Below are positions 11,640 through 23,200 of a DNA stretch of 34,237 nucleotides, in pieces. The translations under genes and the position numbers were made by a program. The DNA lies in assembly GCF_000003605.2 (NCBI RefSeq), contig NW_003125889.1:7407-41643 (forward strand), written 5' to 3'. Origin of the DNA: Saccoglossus kowalevskii. Taxonomy: Eukaryota > Hemichordata > Enteropneusta > Harrimaniidae. Numbering within the stretch: position 1 is the stretch's first letter; every line of letters starts with the position of its first letter. Under the pieces are notes generated by a model. It did no database searches, was not told the origin of the DNA, and saw nothing but the letters and a program-made list of their open reading frames with translations.

Positions 11640-12270
11640 TGTTAAGTGTCTCTGCGATCGAATGGCTAGGGAGATGACTGCTAAGTCCCTCATGGGGGCG
11701 TCTTCGACTCGTATTTAGCACTTTCTCCATGGCTTTTCACGTACACATACCGGGCCACAAATTAAATGAACGTTGGCTCATCGCTACGGCCTCTAATTAC
11801 ATTTCCATTTTCCCATTTATATTATATTTCCCGAAACGTTCGAGGGAATATAAATTCAATTAGAAAGCAAAGAGCAGGCTGTGTATTGTCATCCATCACG
11901 CGATTGCCGATCAAACTCACTTGTCATTTGCACCGAGTAAAAGTTGCATTCTCCCTGAGTGCCGATTAGCACAATTTCCTTTCGTTCTGCGTGGCTTTGA
12001 CTACAAATCGATCCGAAATCATCCAAGTTTTATTTTCCTTTATTTATCCCGATTTCCAATCTCTTTAATAATTCCTTCATCTGCATCATCGTTTTATTCA
12101 GTTTTCTATTGATAAGTGCTTTCTTTTTCCAACCAGATGCGATATATCACGTGAGGGAGACCGTCCCATGTTGCCGAGGTTTAATGTTTAATGAGCCCCG
12201 TTCCTGACCCTGCAAAATGCATCTTCGCAGTATAACAACAGCAAATTAATTTTTCATAGCATTTGTTACT
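11640..12270. promoter_or_regulatory. Candidate cis-regulatory module 1.8-2.4 kb upstream of Unc4
   Basis: This stretch mixes GC-balanced blocks with TF-like words: CTCTAATTACATTTCC at about 11790, an imperfect palindrome with arms TTCCC and GGGAA (11828-11848, centre AAACGTT), an E-box CACGTG near 12150, and AAATTAATTTTTCAT near 12245. Texture suggests constrained non-coding DNA. There is no direct proof. Confidence 0.3.
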
Positions 12271-12277
12271 GAGCTAC

Positions 12278-12910
12278 TTAGCTCGATTGAGGTATATAAC
12301 CCATCAAATTTAAATGCCTGACAAGGCGCCTGTTAATAACACGGTGTTTGGGCGGGGCCGCGTTGAAGGTGCCGTCTGCGCCTGCGTGGCCGGGGTTGAC
12401 AATCGGTATGTTGGGGGTCTTAGTTTGAATGCCTGTCGCAGGAGGGGTGGTGTTATCTGAGGACATGCTGAGAGGGTGCTGAGATATGCGGGACGGTGTT
12501 TGAAGACGCTTACCAATTAACGAAAGAATCTCAAGTGGGGATATCGGTACTGTACATAAATATACAATGTAAAAGACCTGGGTGACAGACGAGTAAGACC
12601 GACAGCCGTCGGAAGCCTATGTGATCTGTGCTTTATTTGCCGTATCACATGGTGTCCCACTGGGTCGCATTCGTTGATAGATAGCATGCTGCCATTCTCG
12701 TGGCACGTTGTAGTATAGTTTGGAAAAAAGAAATCTGTACGTAATATTACTACAGGCACGGATCTTTAATTCAGACCCCAAGGTTTGTGACATATTCAAC
12801 AAATATCTCTGAAGGAAAAGTCTACGAAGAACGTCACGGTGGCCGTGAACTACAGTGAGTTTTAAAATCCAGCCAAGTGAACGAGGCCGCCCGACCACAG
12901 AGCTCTGCAT
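12278..12910 (-). other. GC-richer block open in overlapping minus-strand frames, identity unknown
   Basis: Several minus-strand frames stay open here side by side: 12278-12466 (62 codons), 12310-12516 (68), 12517-12759 (80) and 12617-12910 (97). One encodes a Pro/Thr-rich run (MSSDNTTPPATGIQTKTPNI). The base composition is clearly higher in G+C than the flanks. I recognise no domain. It could be a decayed coding fragment, a single exon of an unknown gene, or just GC-rich non-coding DNA in which stop codons are rare. The last is the simplest reading. Confidence 0.2.
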
Positions 12911-13863
12911 ATGAACCTCTTCGACCTCAAGTGGCAGACATGGCTCATGGGACGGCGCTATTCTACCCGACGTTTTTTTTTATAGAGAAAGGAACAGTGT
13001 CCCGGATCAATGGTACGCACCAACAGTCAAACGATAGCAACTATTGAGCCTGCCAATTGGTGCGACTAAGCTGATGAAAACAGGGGGCGTTTACTAGATT
13101 CATGATCGAAATAATTGCTGCAGGAGCACTCGACAATTGAACACAAGTAAAACACGTATTGCTATCTGCGCAATAACTATGCTATTATTTGGAACCAAAG
13201 CGGCTCGTCTCGTTTCCTATACCATAGTGGTTTTAAGTTATAAATAATTATATTAATAATAATAATGTTCACGGACGACAATATAATCCGGTCTTAATTG
13301 ATTGGATGAATGGAAGAGAAAGGGGAAGCCCTTCATTTGTGAACTGAGCGCACCCCACCATAATGTTAGAGCGGTGACAAATGAAACTAACATGCCATCT
13401 AACTTAATTTAATCACGTTCTTTTGAAATGAACAAACGGTATCCGTTTCGCAACCACAGTGTCAATTGTTTTTCTATCAGTCTATCTCCCCTCTCTCGAA
13501 CAACGTGGTTGTTGTCGCAATCTAGCTAGTGTGGGAAGACGTCGGAAGGGCTAGCTCGTCGGCGACAAATACCGATTACCGATTTCTTTTTAGCGAACGA
13601 TCTCGAATTACTCAATAGGTTTTCGCTCACTGGCACCGCGGCGTAATTTGTCATGTCGGTCGCTACGCAGTGAAAACAAAGGAGCTCATAGACCAACAGT
13701 TGAGCATTTAACTGGCGGCGATTCGACAGAAATAATAATGAATTGCATATGGGTGAAACATTTCTGTTAACATAACCGTGCGAAACCTCATGGCAACTTT
13801 GCTTGGGAAAACCCTGATGATAGCGGTGCGCATCGCCATCGCGTCGCTGAAAGCCGGCTCTTG
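12911..13863. other. Upstream flank of Unc4 without firm features
   Basis: There is no ORF of note. An inverted repeat with 8-bp arms CGCACCAA (13016-13023) and TTGGTGCG (13057-13064) flanks 33 bases. The last 300 bases become more GC- and CpG-rich toward the promoter. Confidence 0.4.
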
Positions 13864-13882
13864 ATTGGTCGGTGTTTATAAA
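13864..13882 (+). promoter_or_regulatory. Candidate Unc4 core promoter (inverted CCAAT box plus TATA box)
   Basis: ATTGG (13864-13868, an inverted CCAAT box) is followed 8 bases later by TATAAA (13877-13882). A start of transcription about 30 bases on, near 13907, would give a leader of about 130 nt before the ATG. A TCAGTT initiator-like word at 13969-13974 is an alternative, TATA-independent start that would shorten the leader. Confidence 0.5.
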
Positions 13883-13932
13883 CTTGAAGATAGGGCTGTC
13901 CCAAAGACCCCCCGCAGCGTTGGTGGTCTTTC

Positions 13933-13938
13933 ATGTAA
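13933..13938 (+). promoter_or_regulatory. Start-stop element (ATGTAA) in the Unc4 leader
   Basis: An ATG followed at once by TAA lies in the predicted 5' UTR if transcription begins from the TATA box. Minimal upstream ORFs of this kind can stall initiating ribosomes. It would be absent from a transcript starting at the 13969 initiator. Confidence 0.35.
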
Positions 13939-13984
13939 CAATTCAACTAGTACGGCAGGAGATTCCCATCAGTTTCACTGTCCT

Positions 13985-14029
13985 ATGCTACGCGGACTGA
14001 CTGGCGGGATACGTGTCGTTCTTCTCTAA
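13985..14029 (+). CDS. Upstream ORF of 14 codons in the Unc4 leader
   Basis: ATG at 13985 reads MLRGLTGGIRVVLL and stops at TAA (14027-14029), 6 bases before the Unc4 start codon and in the same frame. Its ATG context is weak (C at -3, C at +4), so leaky scanning would be expected, and the short gap leaves little room for reinitiation. It would probably lower Unc4 translation rather than make a functional peptide. Confidence 0.4.
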   Translation: MLRGLTGGIRVVLL

Positions 14030-14035
14030 GCGATA

Positions 14036-14282
14036 ATGATGGATTCACGTCTGCTTGACCAGCACTATGGTCGCTCTCTGGGGTCGCTCGCTGCTGCCTT
14101 CCCGTATCGACCTGGGCATGCCTTCGAGTTTCCGTCTGTACACAACCTTTCGAACTCGGTGTCTTTCTCCATCGACGGGATATTGAGCACCAACTCACTG
14201 ATAAATGGTTCAAGCACCGGGAGCCAGATGCTCGGAACCACAACGATCACTTCTACCAACAACTCCAATATACATATAACAA
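14036..14282 (+). CDS. Unc4: Unc4 coding exon 1 (N-terminus with eh1 motif)
   Basis: This exon encodes residues 1-82 plus the first base of codon 83. It ends at a strong donor, A|GTAAGT (14283-14288). Carrying the frame on gives only two more codons before a stop, which supports the splice. FSIDGIL (44-50) is the Groucho-recruiting type of eh1 motif. Confidence 0.95.
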
Positions 14283-17200
14283 GTAAGTAAATCAGGTAGT
14301 TAAACAAACCGTTCTCTACGCACTCTACAATGTGCACTCTCCAAGAATGTGACCCTGTGTTTCGGGTAGATTTGGCCGCCGGCTTGCCAAAGTTCAAATT
14401 CGGGAGGGTAGTAAGACTTCTCCAGCGGATCGCAAAACGGTATCAGAAAGCCACGGACCTCACCACTCCTCCTCGAACACAGAAAGAGTGAATGTTGACA
14501 GCAATATGTCAGAGGCGGCGGTGAGTGAAAACACATCATTGCATATTAGGGTAATAACTGCGTTTCACTGCACGGAATTACATGGATTAAAATCCCCCAC
14601 AAGGCTTTAAATTAACACTTTCGATGCACATGTGTTGACAGACAGATTTTGGCACCTAAATTAAAATTATTTTGATGAGAAATCGCAATTTTGGAAACAA
14701 ATAAATAGGAAAGGATAAAACGCGCAGAGACAGAGTGAGATGAACGACTTGGAATTATGAGGTCTATTTACAGTGTTAGTAATATTTCTCATTTAGAACC
14801 TATAATATTTATCTACGGGTCGATTATTCTTTCTTTATTGTTTTCCTTATTGCTACCAATTCATCAAACGTACACGTGACTTAATGCAGCGTGGTGATAA
14901 CACTCCTTCGGAAAGAGGATAAAATGAAATGAGGGAAATCTTCAGTATACTACCAATGGTATCACATTCTAAATTCGCTGCGTGTTTGTGTTGGTATCAA
15001 CCGCCCGAGTGATTTTTTTGGAAACTGCGACGTATTCGAATGGTTCCAGGTGTTTTATCTGAGAATGCACGTCTATAATACGCACCAAAGTAGTAACAAA
15101 AAAAACGGCATTTAAAATACGGGTCATTTACGGAAGTTAATTTGAAGAAGAAATTAAACTAAAATATTTTTCTTTCAAGATTAGTGTTTGGTGTGCGTGT
15201 GTGGTTAGTTATCTGCAAGAATACATTGAGTTGAGGAAGGCGTTACTATAGAATGATAACAACACTCCCAGCGATGGTTATTGAAACTTGACGATCACAA
15301 TCCAATTCGGTGGATTTACCTCACCTTTTTGGGACATGTTTGGTTTCTTTTGTGTGAGACGTCCCACTGTCAAATGGGATTACCTCCACGGACCGAATTT
15401 CAATTTAATTTAGGAAGCAGTGTCTTGTATCCTACACGGACGCGCTTTGTTTCTATAGACAGAGACAGCAGAGAATGCTATTCTTCTTAACACTTTATAC
15501 CTGTAGTCAACTGCAAGTCGAATATCTTCATTGAAATCGTAAACAAGCCCGGGTTCTCTTTTCGTTAATATGAAAGATTAACAACTCAGTACGTTTTGTG
15601 GAGAGTGTTTTCTGCTTTTACGGAAGTGTCGATTTCCAAAATGTTACAACCAAACCAAATATTTGTTTTGTTTTTTGCTTCAATAACGATATAATCTAGC
15701 TAAATATTCATTTTAAATTTCATAACGTTTCCCCTATTAATGACTTAACATTTTTTTATTTGTATAATAAAAATGGCTACAAGTATATCGAATGTGTTTA
15801 CTGTTCGATGATACTCTCGTTTGTCTTCATTGCGATAAAACAAACCATTGAGCAAGGTGGGGTGTCATTGTGGCAACACGCCGACATCGTATATGGATTT
15901 ATCGGCAGCCAGGCCGGTCGTGCGTGACCTGATGTAACATCCCATAAATTGACAATTTTAATTCTAGACGTACTATACATTGCATTTATTTCAGGCAATG
16001 ATTCGGAACACGATGGTAAGGAGTCAAGCTCAGGAAAAAGGCGGCGAACGCGTACGAACTTCAACGGCTGGCAGTTGGAGGAGTTGGAGAAAGCGTTCAA
16101 TGATAGCCACTACCCCGATGTTTTCACCCGAGAAGCACTTGCGATGAAGCTCGATCTAGTGGAGTCCCGCGTTCAGGTGTGTACACATTATAAAATAAGA
16201 AACTTATTAAATATGGGTGAGAGAATTTTGATTTTTCTGAATTAGTTAACAAAATGCTCTATACAAACGTTTTCTGTGGTGGGGGTCTGGTGTTTGAACG
16301 TCGGAGTGAATTTGAGTTTGTGAGATGGACAAACGTCACACGATGATGTGAGGTGATGAGTATCTACAATGTTACAGTCACTGCGGTCGTAATTGATAAA
16401 GAACAAAGAAACATCGAATCTTTGTTTTTCTATTTTCCTAATGTTTACATTTTTTTTTGTATTTTATGTGTTTGCCATTTTAGTGTTTCTCTCATATACC
16501 TAGTTTTTGCTAATAGAACATTGTTGATTGGCCCCCGGCGTCATCCTTGAAAATACGCACGAAAATATACATTACGAAAAAATGTATTTATTACTCGCAG
16601 TCTGTGTCCTACACCTTCAACGAACAGTTGCAAAACATGGGGACAAAAAGCTACCCTGCACATTTGTAACACTTGCACAAATATCAATTAAATGCGCGAT
16701 AGAGCGCTGCGGGCTAGGACATTCAACCGATCACTATGAGAAGTGGCCAAACAAACTTATGTTCACAAAGTGTGGTTCTGGTTTTTCAATTCAGCACTCA
16801 CTAGTAGCAAGCATGCCACTGTTTTGATTACGAACTATATAACTAACAACATATACGTATAATAATATTTGCATTGTGATAAGTTTTTAAAAAAAAAAAA
16901 AAAAACTCAGATACCACGTCAATGACGAGTAAATATACACGAGCTCGTTTTCCATATATGTGCCTTGTATTATTTTGCTAGTGTGAGCTGATACGCATGA
17001 TGTGTTCGATTGTCGGTTTCTGTTTTCACATGGCTCACAGCGTGTGATGGGATAGAATTAATTGCAGACAATTAAACGACCCGGGGTGATAATAGTTCGC
17101 TCTTCTTTCCCCATACATCTCCTATACTTTTTGTTAAGGGAAAATAAACCCCATTGTATAGCAATTTAGCTTGGCTGCGTGATAGTCGGCGACTGTCTCC

Positions 17201-20200
17201 GCGGATCACCCTTCACGCCGTGTAGCCTGGCCTTTTCCGGTTTCTCCCCGCCATCTCCTCGTCGTGAGGTGTGTGTAATGCCCGTATTTATGCACTTCTA
17301 GCACACAGCCTGCTTTAGAATGCTAAATTAGGTTTACGTAGCAAGAACTTAATGTTAGACCCCTTTTAACTTGCCCCCATCCATCACAAGCTGTCCTCGT
17401 TGCCGTTTTCGGTGGCTTTCGTCTGTCCGCTTTCATAGCCTACTCAATCACGCTAGTAACGCACCGGTGTTAAAAAATCGAACATCGCTAAGGTGCGGTC
17501 TGCACATTTCAGACGCTCTGCCGGCAGACGCATTTCACACTTTTATTTTCAATTTTTCGTTTTATTCAGTTAAAGTCAAGACGGGTGGCCGTGTTATTTG
17601 TTCAATGGGCGATGCAAAGGGAATGAAAATAGAAAAAAATGTGAAAGCATTTTCTGGACCATGACGACCGCTACTGAGCACTCTTTAAATTCCTTCTACG
17701 TCTGTTGCATTCGGCAAATGTTCAACTCACGGTGACGTCTTGTTGATTGTCAATAGAAGTCGAAATTAATTTACTCAGACTGACGGCACTGTATGTGAAA
17801 ATGCAGGATCCTGTCTTGCACACATTATTTCCTAGTCAGTCTCTCGATATTGACATGAAGTGTCTGACCTCCCGACTAGGTGAAGAGATACTTAAACTAA
17901 GCTTTGTACACGTCTAAATACGTAAACATAATGTTAACAAGAAAAAAGATAGAGGGGTGTGTTTGATCTGTTCAAATTGCCACAAATCACTGTCATAGGC
18001 GACGTGGATCGCAATGAAGAACTTTTGATATCTACATTTAAAATAAAACATATAGTATTGTGGACTGCTCGATAGATACCAAGAATTCTATTTCTAATTC
18101 GAATAAAACTACTTGAACCTGTCCCCCGATTGAAATCAACTGGATTATTTGTCCACCCTAACGGCAATAACAAATATGATGATAGTTATTATTGTGTATG
18201 TACTGGAGGGGGTTACTGCCCATGTTAGTCGCACTAATTTTATAGTAAACACAAGCTGGGGAAAAATCGGATATTTTCTATGACTATCTAGTTAATTGTG
18301 TTGAAAGTATGGTGTGAGCAAACCCTTTGTCTGCCGATTTATTCGATGACTAATTTTCGCCAATGATCGTTTGAAGAAAATGTACTGTAGGGGTTTCGCC
18401 GAAGCGCCGAGCAACCGGACTCGAACCTGTGAATTGACTAGACGATGACGCACAGACTCGTCTTTTGAGACCAAATGTCCTGCATATATTCACTATTAAA
18501 AACAACGATCAAGATAATATAAAATAGTAGTCAATTCAAACAGTATACAAGGGAAATTGTAGTGGCCGACAAACAATTAAGTTAGCAAAACCTTCAAAGT
18601 TATTCTATCTTGGGCGGATTTCTCAATTGACCAACACAAAGCCGTAGCTATATCGAAGGCGACTAGCGTCTCGGCTCTGAATAGCCATGTCATTGTGTCC
18701 TACCCACCACGTGTAGACAGCAAGGTGCTACCGAAGTGCACTCCCAAATTGCTTCCACTTCTTACACGGCTACTTGTCAGGTAGCCAAGCGCAAACAGCC
18801 GCTTAATTGTCGCATAGTTTACGAATACTTGGACTGCCTCTCCGAATAGTTGTTCATGTTTTCTTCGTTCTTGTAAGAGTATATATAAAGAACATAGTTA
18901 AAAGCCATTTTGGTGGTGATGGTATTTCTGAAAAGCAATTAGGACTAGTAAAAATGACGCTCTTTATATCCATCGGCTGTGCAATTGGGGGTTATTTTTT
19001 TCTTTTTGGTAGTAAAGTTCTCATAGATCAAGACGAGACGTAATTTTTCGATGATTTACCCTCAGCTGGGCACCCAATCACTTTAGTCACTCATGGCTAA
19101 CAACAAACGACGATGGGACTATAATTATGGAGGAGTGGAAACAGCTAAAAGAAAAGGACAAACAAACGATTTTCTTGACTTCTGATTCAGAGCGTTAGTG
19201 TATTTTTACCGGCGTCAATGTAGCCGAGTGAAGCTTCACCCATCCGTACACGTAAAATATACGCTGTACTTCATCTGCACAAAGCCTTAATTTTGGAGAA
19301 GAATTGGCCGACGACTTAATTTCTAAATCAAAGTTACAGAAAGAACTGTGGAGTCAGTAGCAGGCCAGATGTTATTTGGTGGGTAAAGAACGCGGGCAAT
19401 CGAATAGCTCAGCTAGGTCAAGAGGGACAAGTCAGTTCTAAGCCAATCCTCGGAGGGATTGAATACTCTGGTAAAATTGATTCAGGCGTCCTTTTGGTGG
19501 CCAATACTCAAACTTAAAGAAAAAAAGAAAACTGAACAAAACACGTTTGCACCGATTTGTTGCTATGGTGACCACCTGGAATTTCGAATATAAGAAAAGA
19601 GAAGAAAATTGAGTCTGGCGCAATTGAAACGTGCCAGATAAAAGAAAGTCTGAGTTCTTAGTTTTTGGCTTCTTCTGACTTTCGACTCTTGGATCATCAC
19701 ATTAATAGAGTCCACCCGAAAGTTTACTCCCAGCGGAGGATCGGTTCACAATTGTTAAACCTCTTTTTGTAGACTGCTACACAAAACCAGACTAACTATA
19801 TTCTCAAGTCGAGATTTAATTTTTTTTCTCCTTTTATCCTATCATTACTTAGACTATAATGAGCCATATTGGTTGCCTGCCCATGCTGCGATCGAATTCA
19901 ATGGCTTTACCAGTAATCCAATTTGACCAAGGGAGTTTTAAATTACTTTAACTGGGCGGTCGCATCGTATATTGAAAATACACTATGGCCCACTTGAAGT
20001 AGGGAGGCAATTAAACAAGCACGAAATAAACTAGTAGAACGGGAGTGAGAGCCGGAACGAAGGGGAGAGAAATTTTACGTGAGCGTCGCGTCGTTTTTTA
20101 TTCATATGAAACGCAGCCGTCTCCCCAGTTTTTACAATTGTGCCTGGAGTTTAATTTAATAAAGGAAATGGACACTCTACAGAAAATAATGTTTGTTTAC

Positions 20201-23200
20201 ACGAGACATTGCCATTACTACTAGCACAATGCGAAATGTGACAATTTATCTCTGCCAATCATGGCGAAATCTACCAGGGCTTTGTTGCGTTTCACTCGTA
20301 ATGTTTTCTTTCCTTTCTATCATTTATGTAATTTGTTTTGACGCGTTGAACACAGTAGCCCACTGATATTAAATCATTTTTTTATAAGTCCGTGCACGGG
20401 CAAAGTGATTCCTGCGAGACGTTATTAAAACGGGGAAAATTACATTTCGGTGCGAAAATTGATATTTGATTTCTGCTTTTGTAGCACCAGGCAGCAGGCA
20501 TTAAAATGTCCCCAAATCAAACAGCACTTCTGTAAAGAACTCATATCCTGTCTGCGTGGTCATAGCCCAATGAAAACATTACACTGCGCAGAGGCGCGGC
20601 GAGCTTGTGCATAGCACAGATAATGGTGAAATATTATTTTTCTAAAATTAAAATACATATAGATTGTAAATTGGAGGACAAAAGGCACCAACAAATAAAT
20701 AAAAACGCATTATATAGGATTTTGATGAAGACGATTTTTTTTTACTGCACCAAAAAATTGTTAATCACAATTTTGATAATATTTAAGGTAATGTGTCGGA
20801 CTGCATTACATATCTGTTGCGAATCACGTGACGTTATCAAAGGCGTTGATGATTTATTTTCACAAGCCTCATTTCGTTACATGTGGCGGATGCGAGAGCC
20901 GTCCAACTGGTGTGAAGCCCACTACTTCTTTCAGTATGCTTATATTACTTAGGTAGCGCTAATGTGATATGCATTGCACGCTAATATGTCATTTCAATGA
21001 CGCCTGAATGAAATTACTTTTCTCTAAGCCAATATACTGACGGTGTGCAGGTTGTAGACACGAATAAAGGGGGGGGGGGGTATCGTAATAACTGCTTGCC
21101 AGTGGACGCGGTGAGTTGGTTTGTCACCGTGTTACCGACTTATGAGTTGGCGTGTGGCACAACTTAAGTGGTTTTTTCGTGGAAACGTTTTTCCACACCT
21201 CATCGTGATCAGCGTGTCTGTCACATCTCCATGTTAGTGACGCATTTCAAGACTTGCACATTGCGTTCATTTACATTGTATGCATTATGGAAACCGCGGA
21301 GGTTGTTTCAAAATTCGTAGGATTGAAATGATGACGTTATAGAATCCTTAAAAAATAAACATCTAACTTTTGGAAATGGCGTGATTTGCTAGTGAATCCC
21401 GGCACTTGTGAACTCGTTTGATCGAGTGCAATTTCTCTAGTCGAGACATGACAAGTAGAAGGAGAATGTACTTTTGTAGCGAAAACACAGTACTTTCCAT
21501 CGCGTTGATGGTGCTGTAATACTGTCGAACGAGGATACCACGACGAGTGGAAAAAAACAATTTTGACATTAGGAACAGGTTGTTATCGACACTAATACCG
21601 CCTAACATTCTCTTAATTTGTCTTTTAAATTAAGTAGCCGTGGATGATTTGTTTTATGTGAGCGCAATGGACGTCACATGAAGGCACGTATTCAGGAGAA
21701 TGCTATGAAACCCACGTGATCTGTGCGCACCAGTGCTTTCCAAAAGATTTCCAATACCCCGTCCAAATCATCACTTTTATGGTCTTAATACATTTCCGCA
21801 GCTAAGTTATATTATTTTCTGGTAGTTTTTTGTCCCATCCAGCTCACGCTGAGACCGACCTTATCGGGATTATGCCGCTTTATAATATTGTAACCAAGTT
21901 ACCGTCGTTCATTTTTTCGTTATTATGCTATACCACCGTTCTGACATTCAGATAAAACATTATCAATATCCAAGATCGCTCGCCATAAGTGCAAATAAAC
22001 AACTAGATCAATATTAATCGCTTATTTATTTTCTCACTGTAATGTTCAGCACATCATATGTAAATTGGCTCGTTCAAAACAATGAAGGTGGTGATTAATT
22101 GGAACGTAATATTAGCATTTAAAGGGAATCACCTTGATGGGCATCATACTTTACCGAGGCGGTGAAATTTACACACGATTTATGACTAGCCCTTAATGGA
22201 CAGGCATCATTTATACAATAAAACAACGACAATGTTTACATTATGAGGCGCCTTAATTGCGGAAATATTGCGGTAGTAAATTTCAAAACAATGATATGCC
22301 GATTATTCAAGTTGGTGCTGGGACCGTATACAGACCACGAAATTATTAACAGAAGTAATTAAGCCTTTCTTGTAATTGTTAATTGCTTTCTGATGAACAA
22401 ATGAAATGAAATTACCTGTGGTTAATGCAGGAGCGCGTACAATATAAAACACACAGTTGTCAATTTTAATTCGAGGTGCCCATTTCAATCGTGTAAATTT
22501 CAGCGTAATTTAATTCTCCGCTAAACAGCTGTCACATTTACAACATTTCGAATATCAAGATTTACATTTTATGGCGTGATTTAGATTCTCGTAGACTTTT
22601 TTCTCAATGTCGTTGCTTTATTTAACCATTTTCGTTTTCCTTCTGTTACTTCTGCTTCATTGGAGTTTGGGAATGTTATTACCTTATTTCTGATATTGTT
22701 CGGGGTGACATTTACCTCATTCCGTTTGCATAATTTGTATTCATGCTATATGTATATATATGTATATATATGTATATATAAAATCGTAATTAAATTTCTA
22801 TAAAACGAGAAAGCGTGTGTTGTCAGTTTCATTAAAGTAGTTAATGGATATTTGCTTTGTGTACGTTTCAGGTTTGGTTTCAAAACAGACGTGCAAAATG
22901 GCGAAAGAAGGAAAACACAAAAAAGGGACCAGGGCGACCTGCCCACAACGCACACCCGACAACATGCAGCGGCGTTCCAATAGATCCCGAGGAACTTAAG
23001 AAAAAGGAACATGAGCGGACGGAGAGGAAGAGAAGGAAGCAAGAAGACAAGGCTAGGTTGAAGGCACTGAAGGAAGCCACCAAAAACAACAAAGATTTGG
23101 ATATAAAAGGACTGGAGTCGTTGAAAAGTCTCGATTTGTCGAGTTCGAAGATGGACTTCGACAGCTGTAAAAGTACGGCCAGTGAATCGTATATCAGCGA

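Larger units (their letters stand above)
16177..22871 (+). other. Unc4 intron 2 (homeodomain 46/47 intron)
   Basis: A phase 0 intron of 6695 bp at the position used across the PRD class. It has donor GTGTGT and acceptor TACGTTTCAG. It contains several motif-dense AT/GC-mixed blocks (listed separately), a 17-base A run (16889-16905), a 12-base G run (21069-21080) and a TA-rich microsatellite 90 bp before exon 3. Its size and texture suggest it houses enhancers. Confidence 0.9.

Noticed and set aside
13016-13064. 8-bp inverted repeat CGCACCAA / TTGGTGCG
   Set aside because: The arms are short, the loop is 33 bases and there are no target duplications, so it supports neither a terminal inverted repeat element nor a strong hairpin.
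20605-20952. 115-codon + frame in Unc4 intron 2
   Set aside because: AT-rich, first ATG at 20623, Ile/Lys/Phe-heavy text with no motif. Frames of this length are expected in a 6.7-kb intron.
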